A stretch of DNA of 64,000 nt, from the NCBI GenBank assembly GCA_003024785.1, contig PUQB01000042.1, forward strand, positions 517,720 through 581,719, read 5' to 3'. This stretch comes from Selaginella tamariscina. Taxonomy: Eukaryota; Streptophyta; Lycopodiopsida; Selaginellales; Selaginellaceae. Shown here one piece after another: positions 26,226 to 39,367 of this stretch. The translations under genes were made by a program, and so were the position numbers. The notes under the pieces were generated by a model, which was not told where the DNA came from, searched no databases, and saw only the letters and a program-made list of their open reading frames with translations. Position 1 is the first letter of the stretch; each line of letters opens with the position of its first letter.

Positions 26226-28320
26226 CTATAGAAGCTCTCCATCCTCTACCATGCCTAACTTCTCATGTATGTTCCTCATCAACACGTAAGCAGCTCCTAC
26301 ACTTCCCTCGTCCTCGTTAAGAGCCACCAATGCATTGAATGCAACCCCGGCAGTTACCACGTTTCCCCACTTCCTACATGCACCTAATAAGCTGGTCCAT
26401 ATAACACTGTTCGCTACAAATGGCATTCCTATGACAAGTAATAATGCCTCCTCTAATCTGTTAGCTCTTCCCAACATATCAACCATACATGCATAATGCT
26501 CCACAGTCGGTTTAATACCATACGTAGACATGGTATCAAAACACCTTCGACCCTCATTCACCATACCCGCGTGGCTACACGCTGTGAGTATCAACAGCAT
26601 TGTAACACTGTCCATTTGTAAACCACTCTCCTGCATTCTCTTCACCACCCTGAACACCTGTGATGTGTCTCCTAGCGAGGTGTATCCTCCCATCAAGGCA
26701 GTCCAAGATAGAGTGTCATGAGAATGCATCCTGCTGAATACATCCTCAGCCGCAGCCATGTTCACATTTCCCATAAAAGTCCAAGACAGAGTTTAGAATG
26801 AACTCGTCTTGCTCCCACCCGAGCTCACAAACTCGATTGTGAATCTCCTGTCCAGTTTCTAACGCTCCCATACATGCACAGGCCTTGAGTGCAGCAGCAA
26901 ATGTAGCAGGGGCTGGTGCACAGTTCATGCTGTTGAACACTTGAAGTGCCACTGAACTCTCTCCGTTCTCCACGTATCCAAGGATTAATACATTCCAGCA
27001 TACAGCATCCCTTTGCGGCATTCCATCGAAAACATCACGGGCACGTACCATGTCCCACATTTTCTGTACATGTCTACCAAGGTGCTTCCCACAACTATGT
27101 CTTTGTCAAAACCGAGCTCCGTGGCCTGTTTATGAACTGACAACCCCTTCTCTAGCTTATTTAACCCTCCACACGCCTTCAGTGCAGCAACACATGTAAC
27201 ACAGTTCGGGGCACAGTCCATATTGTCGAACACATCCAGTGCCACTAAGCACTGTCCATTCTCCACGTATCCAAGGATTAAGACGTTCCACGACACGACG
27301 TCCCTGTGGGTCATTCTATCGAAAACATCACGAGCCAGTAACATATTACCGCATTTTCTGTACATGTCAACCAAGGTGCTTCCTACGAGTATGTCTTTCT
27401 CGAAGCCAAACTCTCTGGCCCGCCTATGAACCGACACCCATTCTGCAGACAGATATCCTTCTCCGGTTTATTATCGGTTGCCGAGGCTGCAATGGCGTTG
27501 AGTACAGCAACAAATGTAACACCATTTGGTGCACAGTCCATTCTTTGGAACATCTCCAAGGCCAGTGAGTTCTGTCCGTTCTCTACATATCCGAGGATTA
27601 AAACGTTCCAGGATACAACATCCCGGTGTACCATTCCATCAAAAGCAGCACGAGCCTGCAGTATGTCCCCGCATTTTCCATATGTGCCCACCAGCGTGTT
27701 TGCCACAACGATATCTTTCTCAAAGCCAAGTTCTCTGGCCTGTCTATGAATAGAAACCGCTCTCTGCAGACAGACCAACTCTGCACATGCCTTGAGTGCA
27801 GCAACAAACGTAACACGGGTTGGTGCACAGTCGATGCTGTTGAACACATTCAAAGCGACTGAACTCTGTCCGTTCTCCACATATCCAAGGATTAACACAT
27901 TCCAGCATACAATATCCCGCTGCAACAAACTATCGAAAACATCACGGGCTCGTCTCATATCCCCACATTTTCTGTACATATCTACCAAGGTGCTTCCCAC
28001 AGCTATGTCTTGGTCGAACCCAAGCTCTGTGGCCTGCCTATGAACCAACATTCCCTTCTGCAGACAGATATTCTTACTACATGCCTTGAGTACAGCGATA
28101 AACGTAACACGGTTTGGTGTACAATCCATGCGTTCGAACACGTCCAAAGCCACGAAACTCTGCCCGTTCTCCACGTATCCAAGGATTAGAGCTGTCCAAG
28201 AAACCACATTACGCTCGATCATGTTCCCAAACACGTCCTGGGCCTCCCGCATGCTGCCGCATTTGCTATACATTGATATCAGTGTACTGGCAACGTATAT
28301 GTTCCTGTGACAAGCCTGAG
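26226..28320 (-). CDS. PLS-class pentatricopeptide repeat (PPR) protein, frame-broken
   Basis: PPR proteins bind organellar RNA for editing, splicing or stability. About six repeats of about 100 residues (P-L-S triplets) are visible, each with near-identical blocks: VVSWNVLILGYVENGQ, FERMDCTPNRVTFIAVLKAC, HRQARELGFEKDIVVANTLV, MYRKCGDMRRARDVFD. The C-terminus has the E-type region (KPTVEHYACMVDMLGRANRL, NSVIWTSLLGACRKWGNVVT, GAAYVLMRNIHEKLGMVEDG) and a TAG stop at 26226; no DYW domain follows. The first readable repeat starts near 28320 (YVASTLISMYSKCGSM); the N-terminus and targeting peptide are not found. Three one-base frame changes occur (near 27420, 27060 and 26765). Either indel errors or a recent pseudogene. 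Confidence 0.8.
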
Positions 28321-28329
28321 TCTATTGCA

Positions 28330-29980
28330 CAGAATGTAAGATTTTCCCTCGTTGTAAGTCTCTTCTCTTGCCACATTGCTTCAGCTCTCCAACCAGTGCA
28401 CTTGTGGTCCCTGGTTGACCTGAACACTGAGCATATAGGTATGTACATACATATGTGCATATTCATCAAACAAATCTACATGTGTAGAAATATGAATATG
28501 AATATACTATATAATATCTATTTGTATTATATTTTATTATATAGATAGATATAATATATAATATGAATATCTGAGTAATATATTATATTTATATGTCTCT
28601 CTCTACACACAGTTTTACTTATCAAGTTAAAATATTTTTAAATATTATTAATACAGATGCCCATCGTTGGTGGGTTTAACTATTTAATAATAATTATTAT
28701 TTACCTAATTATTATCTTTAATTTAATAAAGTGAATCTTTAATGCAGTTATTATCCTTAATATAATGAATTTATCCTCAAGCTTTTAAATGTAACTTAAC
28801 TATTTAATAATTCTTAATCTAGTTTCCCTTTAACTTAGTTATTATAACTTAACCGAGTTAAAACTCTTAACTTAGTTCTTATTCTTAATGTAATTAAGCT
28901 AAATGTTGATAAGTTTTAGGTGTTGAGAAAATATGATCGCTTAATGCACTTAGGTATTTAATAATGGTTCAACTGGGTATCGTTAAGTATTTACATGAAA
29001 CTCTAGGCTAAACTAGCATTTCCATTTAAAAAACTTTTAATCTCGTTTTTCATGTCTCGATTGGGTTATTAGTTAGTTTCGATAAGTTTGGTATGTTGAA
29101 TATGGGTAAGAACATCCTTAGGGTTAACTTAACCCAAGGGTTTCCCTAACCCCACATCGATGGGTCATTATGTTAAACTCACCAAGTATATTTTATTGAA
29201 AATGATATTTCATGTTAGCCCACTTTACGAAATAGGAAAATGAAGGGGACCTCTGTCACATATATTGAATAAGATATGTGGTGAAATTTTCTTAGGTTCA
29301 TAATTAAGTTCGTTATTCTTATACTAATGCAAGTTATAGTTTATATCATTAAGGCACAACCCTTTATTGTGATACATTTTAAACGATAAGGGTACATATC
29401 ACTTTCGAAGTAGTTTACCCTTAACGTTGGTGAATTCGTGCATGGAAGGTCTTGTTGAAATACATATTCCAAAGGTTAGAGATTGAGGCATGACTTCAAC
29501 CTCCTTTTTAACATCAAACTAAGAGCAACACTCGCAACTAAGCAAGACACATTTATATCCTTATCTAACTATAAACATGAGATTTTAGTTAACAAATTCT
29601 CTTTACTAAGTTCTTGAGGGTTCACAAAGAGGTTTTACGTTCGTGACATTAGAAGTAACTCTTAAATATGAGGGCTATGGCGAGATAACCCACATCTTGG
29701 GAAATAATTTCATATGAAGATGTGACATTAAGCTAAATGGCACATGGTACAATGCCCAAAACACGCCCTTTGGGGTTGTCTCATGAGCTTAGGGTTGAAT
29801 ACTATAACGCTGAGGGTTGGATACTCTAGCAAGCAGGCATGTTTGTGATCGACTAGGGAGGTGCTTGGGATCTAAGAGTTGAATAACCTAAGCTTATTAG
29901 CAAAAGTCCTTTTATGAGACACTTGATGTTACAATCTTTCGCTCTCCCTTATGCCAACTAGGCAAGGTGTTTATGAGAGG
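28330..29980. other. Intergenic DNA, nothing recognised
   Basis: AT-rich to about 28,950, then less so. No open frame of note and no recognised element, apart from short TA and GA tracts near 28,500-28,610. Confidence 0.6.
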
Positions 29981-29984
29981 GCCC

Positions 29985-30350
29985 CTGGAAAGTGGATGCC
30001 CTCGTCCACAGACTCAAGGGTTACTATTATGCTTTCCTCCTAGAAGGTGCAGCCAAAGGCGTTTATACTCATGCTTGGCTCGCACCCAGCTTAGAGGCGA
30101 TCCCCACATTGTGTGACCGCTTGGCTGTACTCGCATCACATGTCAATGGGGGCGAAAGGCGGCTCTAGTTGAAAAGTGGATGCCCTTATCCACAAACTCA
30201 AGGGTTGCTACTATGCCTTCTTCCTAAAAGGTGCAGCCAGAGGTGTTTCTACTCATGCTTGGCTCGCACCAGCTCAGAGGCGATCCCCACATTTGTGATC
30301 GCTTGGCTATACTCGCATCACATGTCAATGAGGGCCAAAGGCGATCCCAG
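29985..30350. repeat. Direct tandem duplication, unit about 180 bp
   Basis: 29985-30165 and 30168-30345 are near-identical (GAAAGTGGATGCCC, CTCAAGGGTT, AAGGTGCAGCCA, CTCATGCTTGGCTCGCACC, GAGGCGATCCCCACATT, CTCGCATCACATGTCAATG). Confidence 0.9.
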
Positions 30351-30366
30351 AGAGCCGCTTGGCTAT

Positions 30367-30590
30367 ACACATGTGATCGAAGGGTTTAGTTAGGCATTGG
30401 TTGTACACATGTGATCGAAGGGTTTAGTTAGGCAAGGACAAGTGCGCCAACCTTAGTGGCGTGAGCTTTACTCAAAGTTCATGTGATCGAGGGGTTTAGT
30501 TAAGCATTGGTTGTAATCGAGGGGTTTAGTTAGGCAAGGACAAGTGCGTCAACCTTAGTGGCGTGAGCTTTACTCAAAGTTCATTCCCTA
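30367..30590. repeat. Short tandem repeats (GATCGAAGGGTTTAGTTAGGC family)
   Basis: Four copies of GATCGA(A/G)GGGTTTAGTTAG(G)C, and a longer unit GGACAAGTGCG(C/T)CAACC...CTCAAAGTTCAT present twice (30436-30482 and 30537-30583). On the minus strand the sequence just downstream (about 30590-30635) contains GGTCCCGGATTCGATTCTCA, a tRNA B-box-like word. Confidence 0.8.
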
Positions 30591-30639
30591 ATGAGAATCG
30601 AATCCGGGACCACTCTAATACCAAATGTCAGAACCTTTT

Positions 30640-31415
30640 CCTCTCAAACTAGACAAAATAGGGTTATTCAAGTCTAGCCTTAAGGAGTTTACTTAGTAAA
30701 ACACTCATACACATTTGTTCTCATTAAGTATTAACCCTAGGTTTAAGATATGACTTGGCTACTCAAACCCTTAAAGGTTAGTCATGGTTCCTTGTTGCCC
30801 AAAATGGGTTGTACCCCGTATAAGGGTGATTTTCCAAGGGGTGTCATGATGCTTTAACTCTATCACGAGAGTATAAGGCATGTTTCCTTAGTGGGGTTAG
30901 TGCATAAGCATGTAAGTTCTTAGGGCAAAATCCTAAAGTTTACTGGAATTATTCTATAAAGTTTGAAGGATATTCATTTTAGGGATTTAAAAGTCTCGTG
31001 CCTATGTAATGAATTACACTCTTTGGGTTGCTTTAAAAGACTTAGCGTTGTTCACATAGAATATGACACGGAATAGTCACTTAACAGCCTCGTGTTGCCA
31101 TGTATTAGCCCTTCAAGTAAAAACTCTTACATCATGCTTAGGTTTAACCATTTGATTCAATTGTTATCACTTATGTATGGCATAACAAGGGGAAAAAGAG
31201 CTCCTTGTTAGAAGGACTATGAGATTAATATATTAATTGCTCTTTAAAGAGCACTTAAAAGAACCATGAGATTAGTGCATTAATAATATAGAGATTCTTT
31301 ACCAGAAACAATTACATGAGAAATTTGAAATGATTAAGATCAAATGAAAAAAGACTAATACAAAGTTGATAATGAAAGTGTTGAAGTGAGACAACATGCC
31401 ATATGGACCAGCTTA
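30640..31415. other. Intergenic DNA, nothing recognised
   Basis: No gene, RNA or repeat could be supported here. Confidence 0.55.
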
Positions 31416-31419
31416 TTAG

Positions 31420-31665
31420 GTGAATGTAGAAAATTGACAAACATGGTAATTACCGGGGTTGCATTCACTGCATTGGTGGCTCTTAATGAGGACAAGGGAA
31501 GTGTAGGAGTTGCTTATGTGTTGATGCGGAACATACATGAGAAGTTAGGCATGGTATAGGACCGGGAGCTGTTAAAGGCTAAAAGAAAGGCAACCAGGAC
31601 TTGGACGGACTTTTTGCTGTGTTTGTACATTTGCAGGGGAACGCTCTCCACTTATAAAGTATTGA
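31420..31665 (+). pseudogene. PPR C-terminal fragment, copy of the end of the 26.2-28.3 kb gene
   Basis: The plus strand reads VAFTALVALNEDKGSVGVAY and VLMRNIHEKLGMV, almost the same as the end of the PPR gene on the opposite strand at 26.2-26.4 kb, and homology continues past its stop (GGACGGACTT...TGTACA.TTGC). A stop codon replaces a residue in the copied segment. Downstream it reads LLKAKRKATRTWTDFLL, which may show how the intact family ends. Only about 80 residues are present, with no repeats upstream, so this is a truncated pseudogene in inverted orientation about 5 kb from its relative. Confidence 0.85.
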
Positions 31666-31689
31666 AGAAATGTTAAACCTTTTACTTTT

Positions 31690-32245
31690 ATCAAATAGAA
31701 AATAGCACACTTTTTTTTCTTAACCAGTTTATAGAAAGCACGACAATATTACAAACTGAAGACCTCCTTGAGTGCTTTTAGCACGTAACTTAGGTCTACC
31801 CCAAGTCCCATCCGTAGTATACGCACTATGTATAATCCCTACCGGTAAAAACCCTCTTCACTAAGTTAAACTATCTCTAGCAAAAGCTCCAAGTCAACCA
31901 TATTCTTGTCATTAAAGCTTAAAAAATTAGCTTAGCCAAATCGAGAGGCCTTGACTCCTTGTTTCGCACACATTTTATGAGAGTATTTCTTAGCCACAAT
32001 CCTACCATAGTGAAACAAGAAATTCTCCTACTATGGATGGTATCTAGTTCCATAAATATAACCTTTGGTAAATAAGTAGTTTTGAACTAGAGCTTCATTA
32101 TAGTGAACCATGGGATGATTCTCCTTACCCAACGTGTAAGCAAGGTACAAAAGATTTCACACGACCACCTGATCTTGCCATGGACAGTGCATGTCGAAGT
32201 ACACAAGCAAGTTACCTTTATATTTACATTGAGAAGGCTACTCTT
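31690..32245. other. Intergenic DNA left of the candidate transposon
   Basis: No gene or repeat recognised. Confidence 0.55.
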
Positions 32246-32270
32246 ATGCAAGTTGTAACTAAAATGGGCA
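32246..32270 (+). repeat. Left terminal inverted repeat
   Basis: Begins ATGCA and contains GTTGTAACTAAAATGGGCA. It pairs with 46764-46788 read on the minus strand, with two mismatches. It lies 476 bp beyond the stop of the DDE-like gene. Confidence 0.65.
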
Positions 32271-32745
32271 GCTATAGTCCCATTTCCTAATAATTAGCAA
32301 TTTTAGCTATTTAATTAGCATTTTCTAATATTAAAGGAATATTCTTTAGAATATATTTGAAAATAGAATATTCTTTAGAATATTCTATTTTGTATTCTAC
32401 CCTTTAATAAATTATAGCATTCATTGAACAAAAATTAATAACATTATAAAAGTAGAAGGTATTAAATTATATAATATATTGCCTAATATAACAATTAAGG
32501 AAGAGCATAAGAGGTACATTATATAAATATTGATGTTGTTATTAAAATATTAATATTTAAATATAACATTATTAATTAAAAATTTGTAGTAGTAATAATA
32601 TATATATAAAATCCTATAATAATATAGTCAATCTTCCATATCATTTTTTAAATTTATATAGTTAAGTAAACAATTTGGTACTATTATTAAAGAGTTTATA
32701 ATAATTATGAATATTAAAATAATATTTTATAATTTTGTAATTGCT

Positions 32746-35700
32746 TTAAGCTTCAGAAAACATACATTCCCTTGCAGTTTTGTTAATCGTGACTTTATCA
32801 ACGCTTCTTGACATCCACCCATATCGAATGGATTTAACATTTATAAAACATGCTGGGTCTTTTTGATTGGGAGACCATGTTTTCTCTAGGCATCCATTAT
32901 ATCTTTCGCTCTCCTTCTCGTGTCGCCTTTTTTGTGGTTTGAACCATGCAACCTTAACAATACTATTTTTTGTGATTACTTCAGGTGTGTCGATAATTTG
33001 ACCCATCCAAATAGGCTGATTATATGACGCATCTGGAGTAATGAGAACCATCATTAGTTTTTGAAGATCCTGGCAGCAATCAAAGTATGCTTTAGGTTTT
33101 TGGTTCCTTTGTCCAACAAAGTGTGGGGTTTGCACTTCCACATCACTACTGGCTTCTATGTCGTCTGTGCTCAGTGATGTCATTTCAATCTCCTCTCGCC
33201 ACCTTGTTTTAGGCCAAAAAGGGTGTTGCAATTCTGTACTTGTGACAGTAGGCCCTTCCAACTCTCGAACAACAGTCTCCCAATAGTCAACCACATGCTT
33301 ATATAGTTCTGAGTAACCAGTTGCCTTATCAGAATTCTTTGGCATCGATTTTTGAACCCATGCCACATATTTTTTGATGCCATCAATAATAACCTCTTGT
33401 TCCTTGAGCTGGGCACTCAATGGAATAGGGTCTGGTTGTCCTTCTGGGAGAAGTGGCTTTCCATTCTCTCCACTTTTGAAGAGCATTAACCCCTCTTTCG
33501 GTAACCACTCCTGCTCTGATGGCCGTAACTTGTACTGCATAATAGGTATACCATCTCGTATGGAGAAAAAGAATTGTAGCGGCACAAGGTGACCAACTAA
33601 AGAATCACTCCCCTCTTTTATATACTCCTTGAGAAATTTTTTGAAGTCTGGCACCTCAGTCACAAGCAAAGCACAACTTTTTTTGGAGATGCAATTTTCA
33701 AAAAGATTCATCATATGCGGTAAGGTAAGTGCACTTGTCCTTTTTGTAGAGTTGGAGACCTTGCTGAAGAACGCATCAATATCTTCATGAGTGTGACCAA
33801 CCATAAGAAAACTGAGCGTGATTGTTTCAAACACACCTTTGGCAACAAGCATTGACAAGTATGCTAGCACATATCTAGAAAATAAAAGTAAGTATGAGCT
33901 TGAGAAACCCTTAAGTAAAATGATTTACCTATTTTTGTTCTCGCCTGCACAATTATCCATCTGTAAAAGCAAATGACGAGGAAGCTTATTTGATGTTGAG
34001 GACACATGTACACTATTTGAGCTAGATCCCTCCACTGAACCTGAACTCTCAACAGGGCCATCTGTTTTTTGTGCAGGTTGCTGACAATGCCTCTCATATT
34101 CCCAAGTAGCCTCAAGTGCAGACGTGTTCATGAGAGCATTATGTAAAGGTTGAAGGTGTTGTTTCTTCACTTTGAGATCACCGATAGGACTTGTCTGTGA
34201 GTGGGCTTCAAGGTTTCTGAAACACATGGCCAACGACCCAATAGTGAAATTGGAGTCGCTAGACCAATGTGGAAGTGAAAAGTGTCCATATGATTCACAA
34301 CCGTGTCCATGTGTTAGCACACCTGTCAATGAAATCGGAAGTTTCATGACATTTCCAAGGCACTTTGGTGTTGCAACGAGCTTTGGAATGCTGGTCTTTG
34401 AATGATCCATCTTGTCATGGATCAAGCACAGGTACTCTGATGGGCGTGACACAGAAAGCATGCGGTGTGCATAGTACTGAGACCGGCAAGTTTGTTGCGC
34501 AATCATGTGGGCCTCCATCTTCTTTTGAATGGCAGTGATCTCCACCAAGGTTTTTGCACAAGCCTCTGCAGCCTTCAATGATGTACAAGTGTCACACTTG
34601 GAAAAGCTAGAGTGTTTTGCAATCTCCACATCCTTAAAATGAGTATTCCATATGTTGTTGAAGGTACCAGTGCAGATTGCTTGCAGCCCCATCAAGCTGA
34701 GGCACTTGTTCACATGTTCACACAGCTTCAATTGAGTGTAGATCGAAGGCAAAACCTTGAGATTTTCCCTGACCCCTGCATTTGTGGTTCGGCATTTGTG
34801 AGGCATCCTGTCTGCATTTGCTTCCACAAAAGCCTTGAGTATCTCTATGGCTGCCATAATGTGAGAGCGGGTTTTGACCAAGCCAGTGTTCCCATGTACT
34901 GAGGTTCGCGCTCCATCTAACCACTCATCCCTCCGACGTAGAACGTGGTCTTTGGGATCCCATATATACTGTACCAAGCTTTGAAGCAGATGGCCACCTT
35001 ATTAAATACCATGGATGTACTCTGATAACCTGTGTCCGAAGCCATTCCATCAATACACCCAGTTAGTGCAGCATATACAAACTCATGCCTTTGCTTTTGG
35101 GTGAGCGTACGAAAGACATGTCTACATTGGGTAATTTCATTCCGGTCTGCCATCTGACAACACTTCTTCTTGCAGCAGTCAATCGTGGAAATGCTCGTAA
35201 CACTTTCGGAAGATGTAGGATCCATCTTCATCCTCTTGCTGAAACATGTAGGGGAAGATCTGCAACCCATGAATCGCCTTTTTCTTAATAGGACCAATGC
35301 AAGGAACCTCTTCAAATATGAGTTGTTCTTCCGGGTTGTTATTATTGAAATCCAACCCAGAATATGTTGAACCATCTTGCCGTCTTAATTCAGATGTTCG
35401 CCACCTCACGAGGGATCCAGGATGCAAAGTGCCATTAGGTGAAACCTCTGTCACAACTACACCCACGAAGTCGGACCCTAGTTTCTCTTCTGACACTGCT
35501 TCCATTGGATTTATAGCTGTGATGATGCCTCTCCCAACCTCAATCTCATGAAGAAAGAGAATCACCTCATCCATCACAGCAGGCAAGCCATCATCTGGAA
35601 AACTCGTGCTACTGTTTGTTTGTGACTCTGTATATTCTGTGTCAGCCTTGACTTCATCCAAATTCCACAATACAGGAGAACCCTCCTCAAATTCCATTCC

Positions 35701-35874
35701 AGGAACCTCAACATGCTTGAAAATGGTGTTCACCCATACGTACACACAAGATCCTTGGGCAATATTGTGACATGATGCATTATCATCTCGAACTTCCACA
35801 GTTCCAGTGCCAACTATCTCGTTGTTCCGAAGAAGACATACTTTATCTCCAGTATTATACATATTGTCCTGCAC
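32746..35874 (-). CDS. DDE/RNase H-like transposase-type protein (DUF7869 class)
   Basis: Reading from 35874: an N-terminal part (VCLLRNNEIVGTGTVEVRDD...) resembling the DUF8039-like module found in plant transposon proteins; two PxV/WRTSEL-type small beta segments; a Cys motif DCCKKKCCQ followed by QCRHVFRTLTQKQRHEFVYA; then a large domain with CDTCTSLKAAE, IHDKMDHSK, LPLQ-like LLLQMDNCAGENKN and FLMVGHTHEDIDAFFSKVS, the DUF7869 signature. The conserved D (HDKMD), D (QMDN) and E/D (HTHEDID) fit an RNase H/DDE fold. A 54-bp intron (33875-33928, GTAAAT...TTCTAG) splits N-R|Y in NKNRYVLAYL. The C-terminus ends ARECMFSEA. One-base frame changes lie near 35200 and 34930. The DUF8039 resemblance is by pattern only. 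Likely the element's transposase. Confidence 0.75.
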
Positions 35875-36014
35875 ATAAATAATTGTGTTATTTATGATAT
35901 CTGTTTATGCAATATTTGTAAGAAATCATAACTGCAGTTGCTTAATAATATGCATGTGCAATAATACATAATTATATATAAAATAATATCTCATGCTTTA
36001 TTAATATAACTGAT

Positions 36015-36830
36015 GGGCGGGATTAATCCCGCCGCAGACTCTACCCCTTCAGAGTGAGTCGGCGGGATTAATCCCGCGCCGACTCTACCCCATTAATCCC
36101 GCCGCCGACTCTACCCCGTCGGAGAGGCGGCGGGATTAATCCCGCCGCCTACCCAGTCGGAGAGAGCGGCGGGATTAATCCCGCCGCGCTCCCTCCGACG
36201 AGGAAGTACCGGCGGGATTAATCCCGCCGGGCTCCCTCCGACGAGGAAGTAGCGGCGGGATTAATCCCGCGCGGGTCCCTCCGACTAGGAAGTACCGGCG
36301 GGATTAATCCGCCGCCGGATCTTCCTCGTCTGTGAGAGTCGGCGGGATTAATCCCGCCGCAAATTCCTCCGACGAGGAAGAGGGGGCGGGATTAATCCCG
36401 CCCACAACACTGACGACGGAGAATAGGCGGCGGGATTAATCCCGCCCACAACTCTGACGACGGGGAATAAGCGGCGGATTAATCCCGCCCACAACTCTCT
36501 CCGAAACTATGATTTCAAAGAGATTGGGATGAATTCTGCCCACAAATATTTAAAACAGGGAAGTAGTGGCGAGATTAATCCCGCCACCCCTTCTCTGCCT
36601 CCTAAAATGGTTGGCGAGATTAATCCCGCCGACAACTCTTTCTAATAAATTCAAGTAAATCATTATCAGTTGAGAGAGTTATCGCGGGATTAATCTCGCC
36701 GCTCTTTTTAAGAGGCGGAGAAGCATTGCCCGAACTAATTCTGCCATAGCTATGAAAGAGATGGTGGCGGGATTAATCCCGCCACCTCTTCAAAGAGGCG
36801 AAAAAAAATGGCCGGATTAATCCCGCCGCC
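36015..36830. repeat. Left array of the palindrome GGCGGGATTAATCCCGCC
   Basis: About 18 copies (counting imperfect ones) of an 18-bp perfect palindrome at intervals of about 40-60 bp. Spacers share GACTCTACCCC, CTCCCTCCGACGAGGAAGTA and ACAACTCTGACGACGG. GC content is far above the flanks. Copies farthest from the DDE gene (36,540-36,830) are more degraded, often GGCGAGATTAATCCCGCC. It starts about 140 bp upstream of the DDE gene's first codon. Confidence 0.95.
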
Positions 36831-36839
36831 CCGGCTAAC

Positions 36840-38020
36840 CGAGAATATTAAGTTAAAAGTATATTTAAACGGGATAAATCCCTAACAGAATATATTGTAA
36901 TCCTAATGCATTCCTAAATCCCTAAATTCTAAAATTTAAAGAGAATGTAAGAGAGTGAATCTTTATAAATATATCTAAATTTGTTTATAATACTTACTTG
37001 TAAACAGCACTGAAGGCGCCGTGCTTTCCTATAAACAATAGCGCACCCAATTTAATGTCGCTCCTGAGCTGATCACTAAGAAGAAAAAAGAAAATCTGAA
37101 GAGTGAAAATGAAGAAACCCTTGCCGGAGAAAGAACCAGATCTGAATTTGAGTGGGAAATTAAATGTATTTTCAAATTTACATGTCAGACTGATAATACT
37201 TATGTCAGAAATTCAAAATTTTTGAAAATAAAAAAAGAAAATTTAAGATGAGTTGAAACAAATAACCGACAGTCTGACATATATACTCTCCAATTCCAAT
37301 GAGTGTTTTAAAATTGCATTTAATGTCATTCAAGTGCTTCAAGCTGTTTAATATTACGAAATTTTTGTAATTATTCTACATTCTTAATATTCAAGTATAT
37401 ATTATTAAGTTTATATTATATATATATATACACTAATACAATAAATAAATTGATATATTATTATGTATCATTTAAAATATATTCATAGTCTGTTTATTAT
37501 TATTATTTTCTTAATTACTCGAGTAATTAATTTACATTTCCTACTATTAATGGGATATTCTTTATTATTTTCTTAATATTCAAAGAATATTCCAATATTA
37601 AACTGATTATCATAATTAAATTAGTCTTATTCTTAATTATCTCAGTAATTATTCTACATTTGTATATATTAATGGGATTTTCTCAATTAATTTGTTATTA
37701 TTTCAAGAATATTCTAGTGTTAAACCTTATTATCAATATTAAATTAATATATATTATTAAAACTATATATGGCTATATATTAGATAAAATCATATATTAT
37801 TATGTATAATTTAAAATATGTTCATAGTGTGTATATTAATATTATTTTCTTAATTATTCGATGTTTGTTTTGCACATATTATATAAACACAATCATAAAT
37901 TTATATATACATGTGCACACGCATTAGAAGCACTTACAGAGACACATATGCACACACATGCACATTGCCCTAAACCAAACTTGAGAAATTATATGTTGCT
38001 TCTTTATTGAAAAACATCAT
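36840..38020. other. AT-rich part of the central spacer
   Basis: No gene. 37000-37270 is moderately complex sequence without an open frame. 37500-37760 has two related stretches (TTAATGGGATATTCTTTATT / TTAATGGGATTTTCTCAATT, each followed by AAGAATATTC) similar in style to the element's sub-terminal DNA. Confidence 0.6.
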
Positions 38021-38024
38021 GTTC

Positions 38025-38910
38025 AACGCATGTATGATCTATATGTACTCAGTGTGTGTGTATGTAACACATTGAATTTACACATGTAATATATATGTAT
38101 GTCTGTGTGTATACACGTGTGTATGTATATATGTGTACTAATATAATATATGCAATGTGTACGATTTTCATTTGTTAACACTCTATCTCTTCTCTCATAC
38201 ATACACAGTGTCACCATGCATAATCCCTTCTCTCATACATACACACCATGCATGATCATGATCCATAATATGTAGCCTGTCTCTTCTCTCATACATACAC
38301 ACCATGCATGATCCATCCTAACCCTAAACCCTAAACCCTACATTGAATTTACACATGTAATATATATGTATGTATGTGTGTATACAGTGTATAGTATATG
38401 TGTGTACTAATATATCCAATGTGTATGAATTTAATTTGTTAACACTCTCACTCTTCTCTCATACATACACACCATGCATGATCCATGTAAATATGTACTG
38501 TCTCTCTTCTCTCAAACATACACACCATGCATGATCCATAATATGTATTGTCACTCTTCTCTCATACATACACATCATACATGATCCTGTACTCTGTCTC
38601 TCTAATATTAATATATACTAATATGTATGTATGTCTATGTGTATAATACTATGTGTGTATATATGTATCGCTGCATGTGAAACTTTAACACTCTCAATAT
38701 GTACTGTCTCTCTTCTCTCAAACATACACACCATGCATGATCTATAATATGTATTGTCACTTCTTCTCTCATACATACACACCATACATGATCCTGTACT
38801 CTGTCTCTCTAATATTAATATATACTAATATGTATGTATGTCTATGTGTATAATACTATGTGTGTATATGTATCGCTGCATATGAAACTTTAACACTCTC
38901 ATGGACACAC
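38025..38910. repeat. Nested tandem duplications with CATGCATGATCC motif and telomere-like repeats
   Basis: CTTCTCTCATACATACACACCATGC plus CATGATCC recurs about eight times. Longer blocks are duplicated: 38068-38170 with 38341-38455, and 38578-38700 with 38777-38905. At 38317-38340 there are three telomere-type units (CCCTAAACCCTAAACCCTA). No coding potential. Confidence 0.85.
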
Positions 38911-39139
38911 ACGTGTTAAGCCCTTGCATGATATTTATTCTTGGGGTGTATATGATACACCCACGCACATGCACACGCTGATAATATAATGAAAGAATAT
39001 TCATTTAGGGCGAATCTATAATTTATTCTTTTTAGGGTTTAAGTATATTCTTAGAAGGAATATTTGATTAGGGTTAATATATATTCTATTCCTTTTAGGG
39101 TTTAAGTATATTCCTAGGGTTTGTAAGGCGGCGGCGTGG

Positions 39140-39305
39140 AAAACTCCTTCTCTCTCTCACACAGGTGAGATCTCTCTCTCTCTCTCACACGCACACTCCT
39201 CTGAGTTTATTTATTTATTTTTATTCACATATATATTTATATGTGTGTGTATCTTAATAATATAATTTAGATCTCTATCTCTCGCACACACACGCACACT
39301 CGTAT

Positions 39306-39367
<62 letters not shown>

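Noticed and set aside
38317-38340. A true chromosome end
   Set aside because: Only about three telomere-type units, deep inside a transposon-like unit with genes on both sides.
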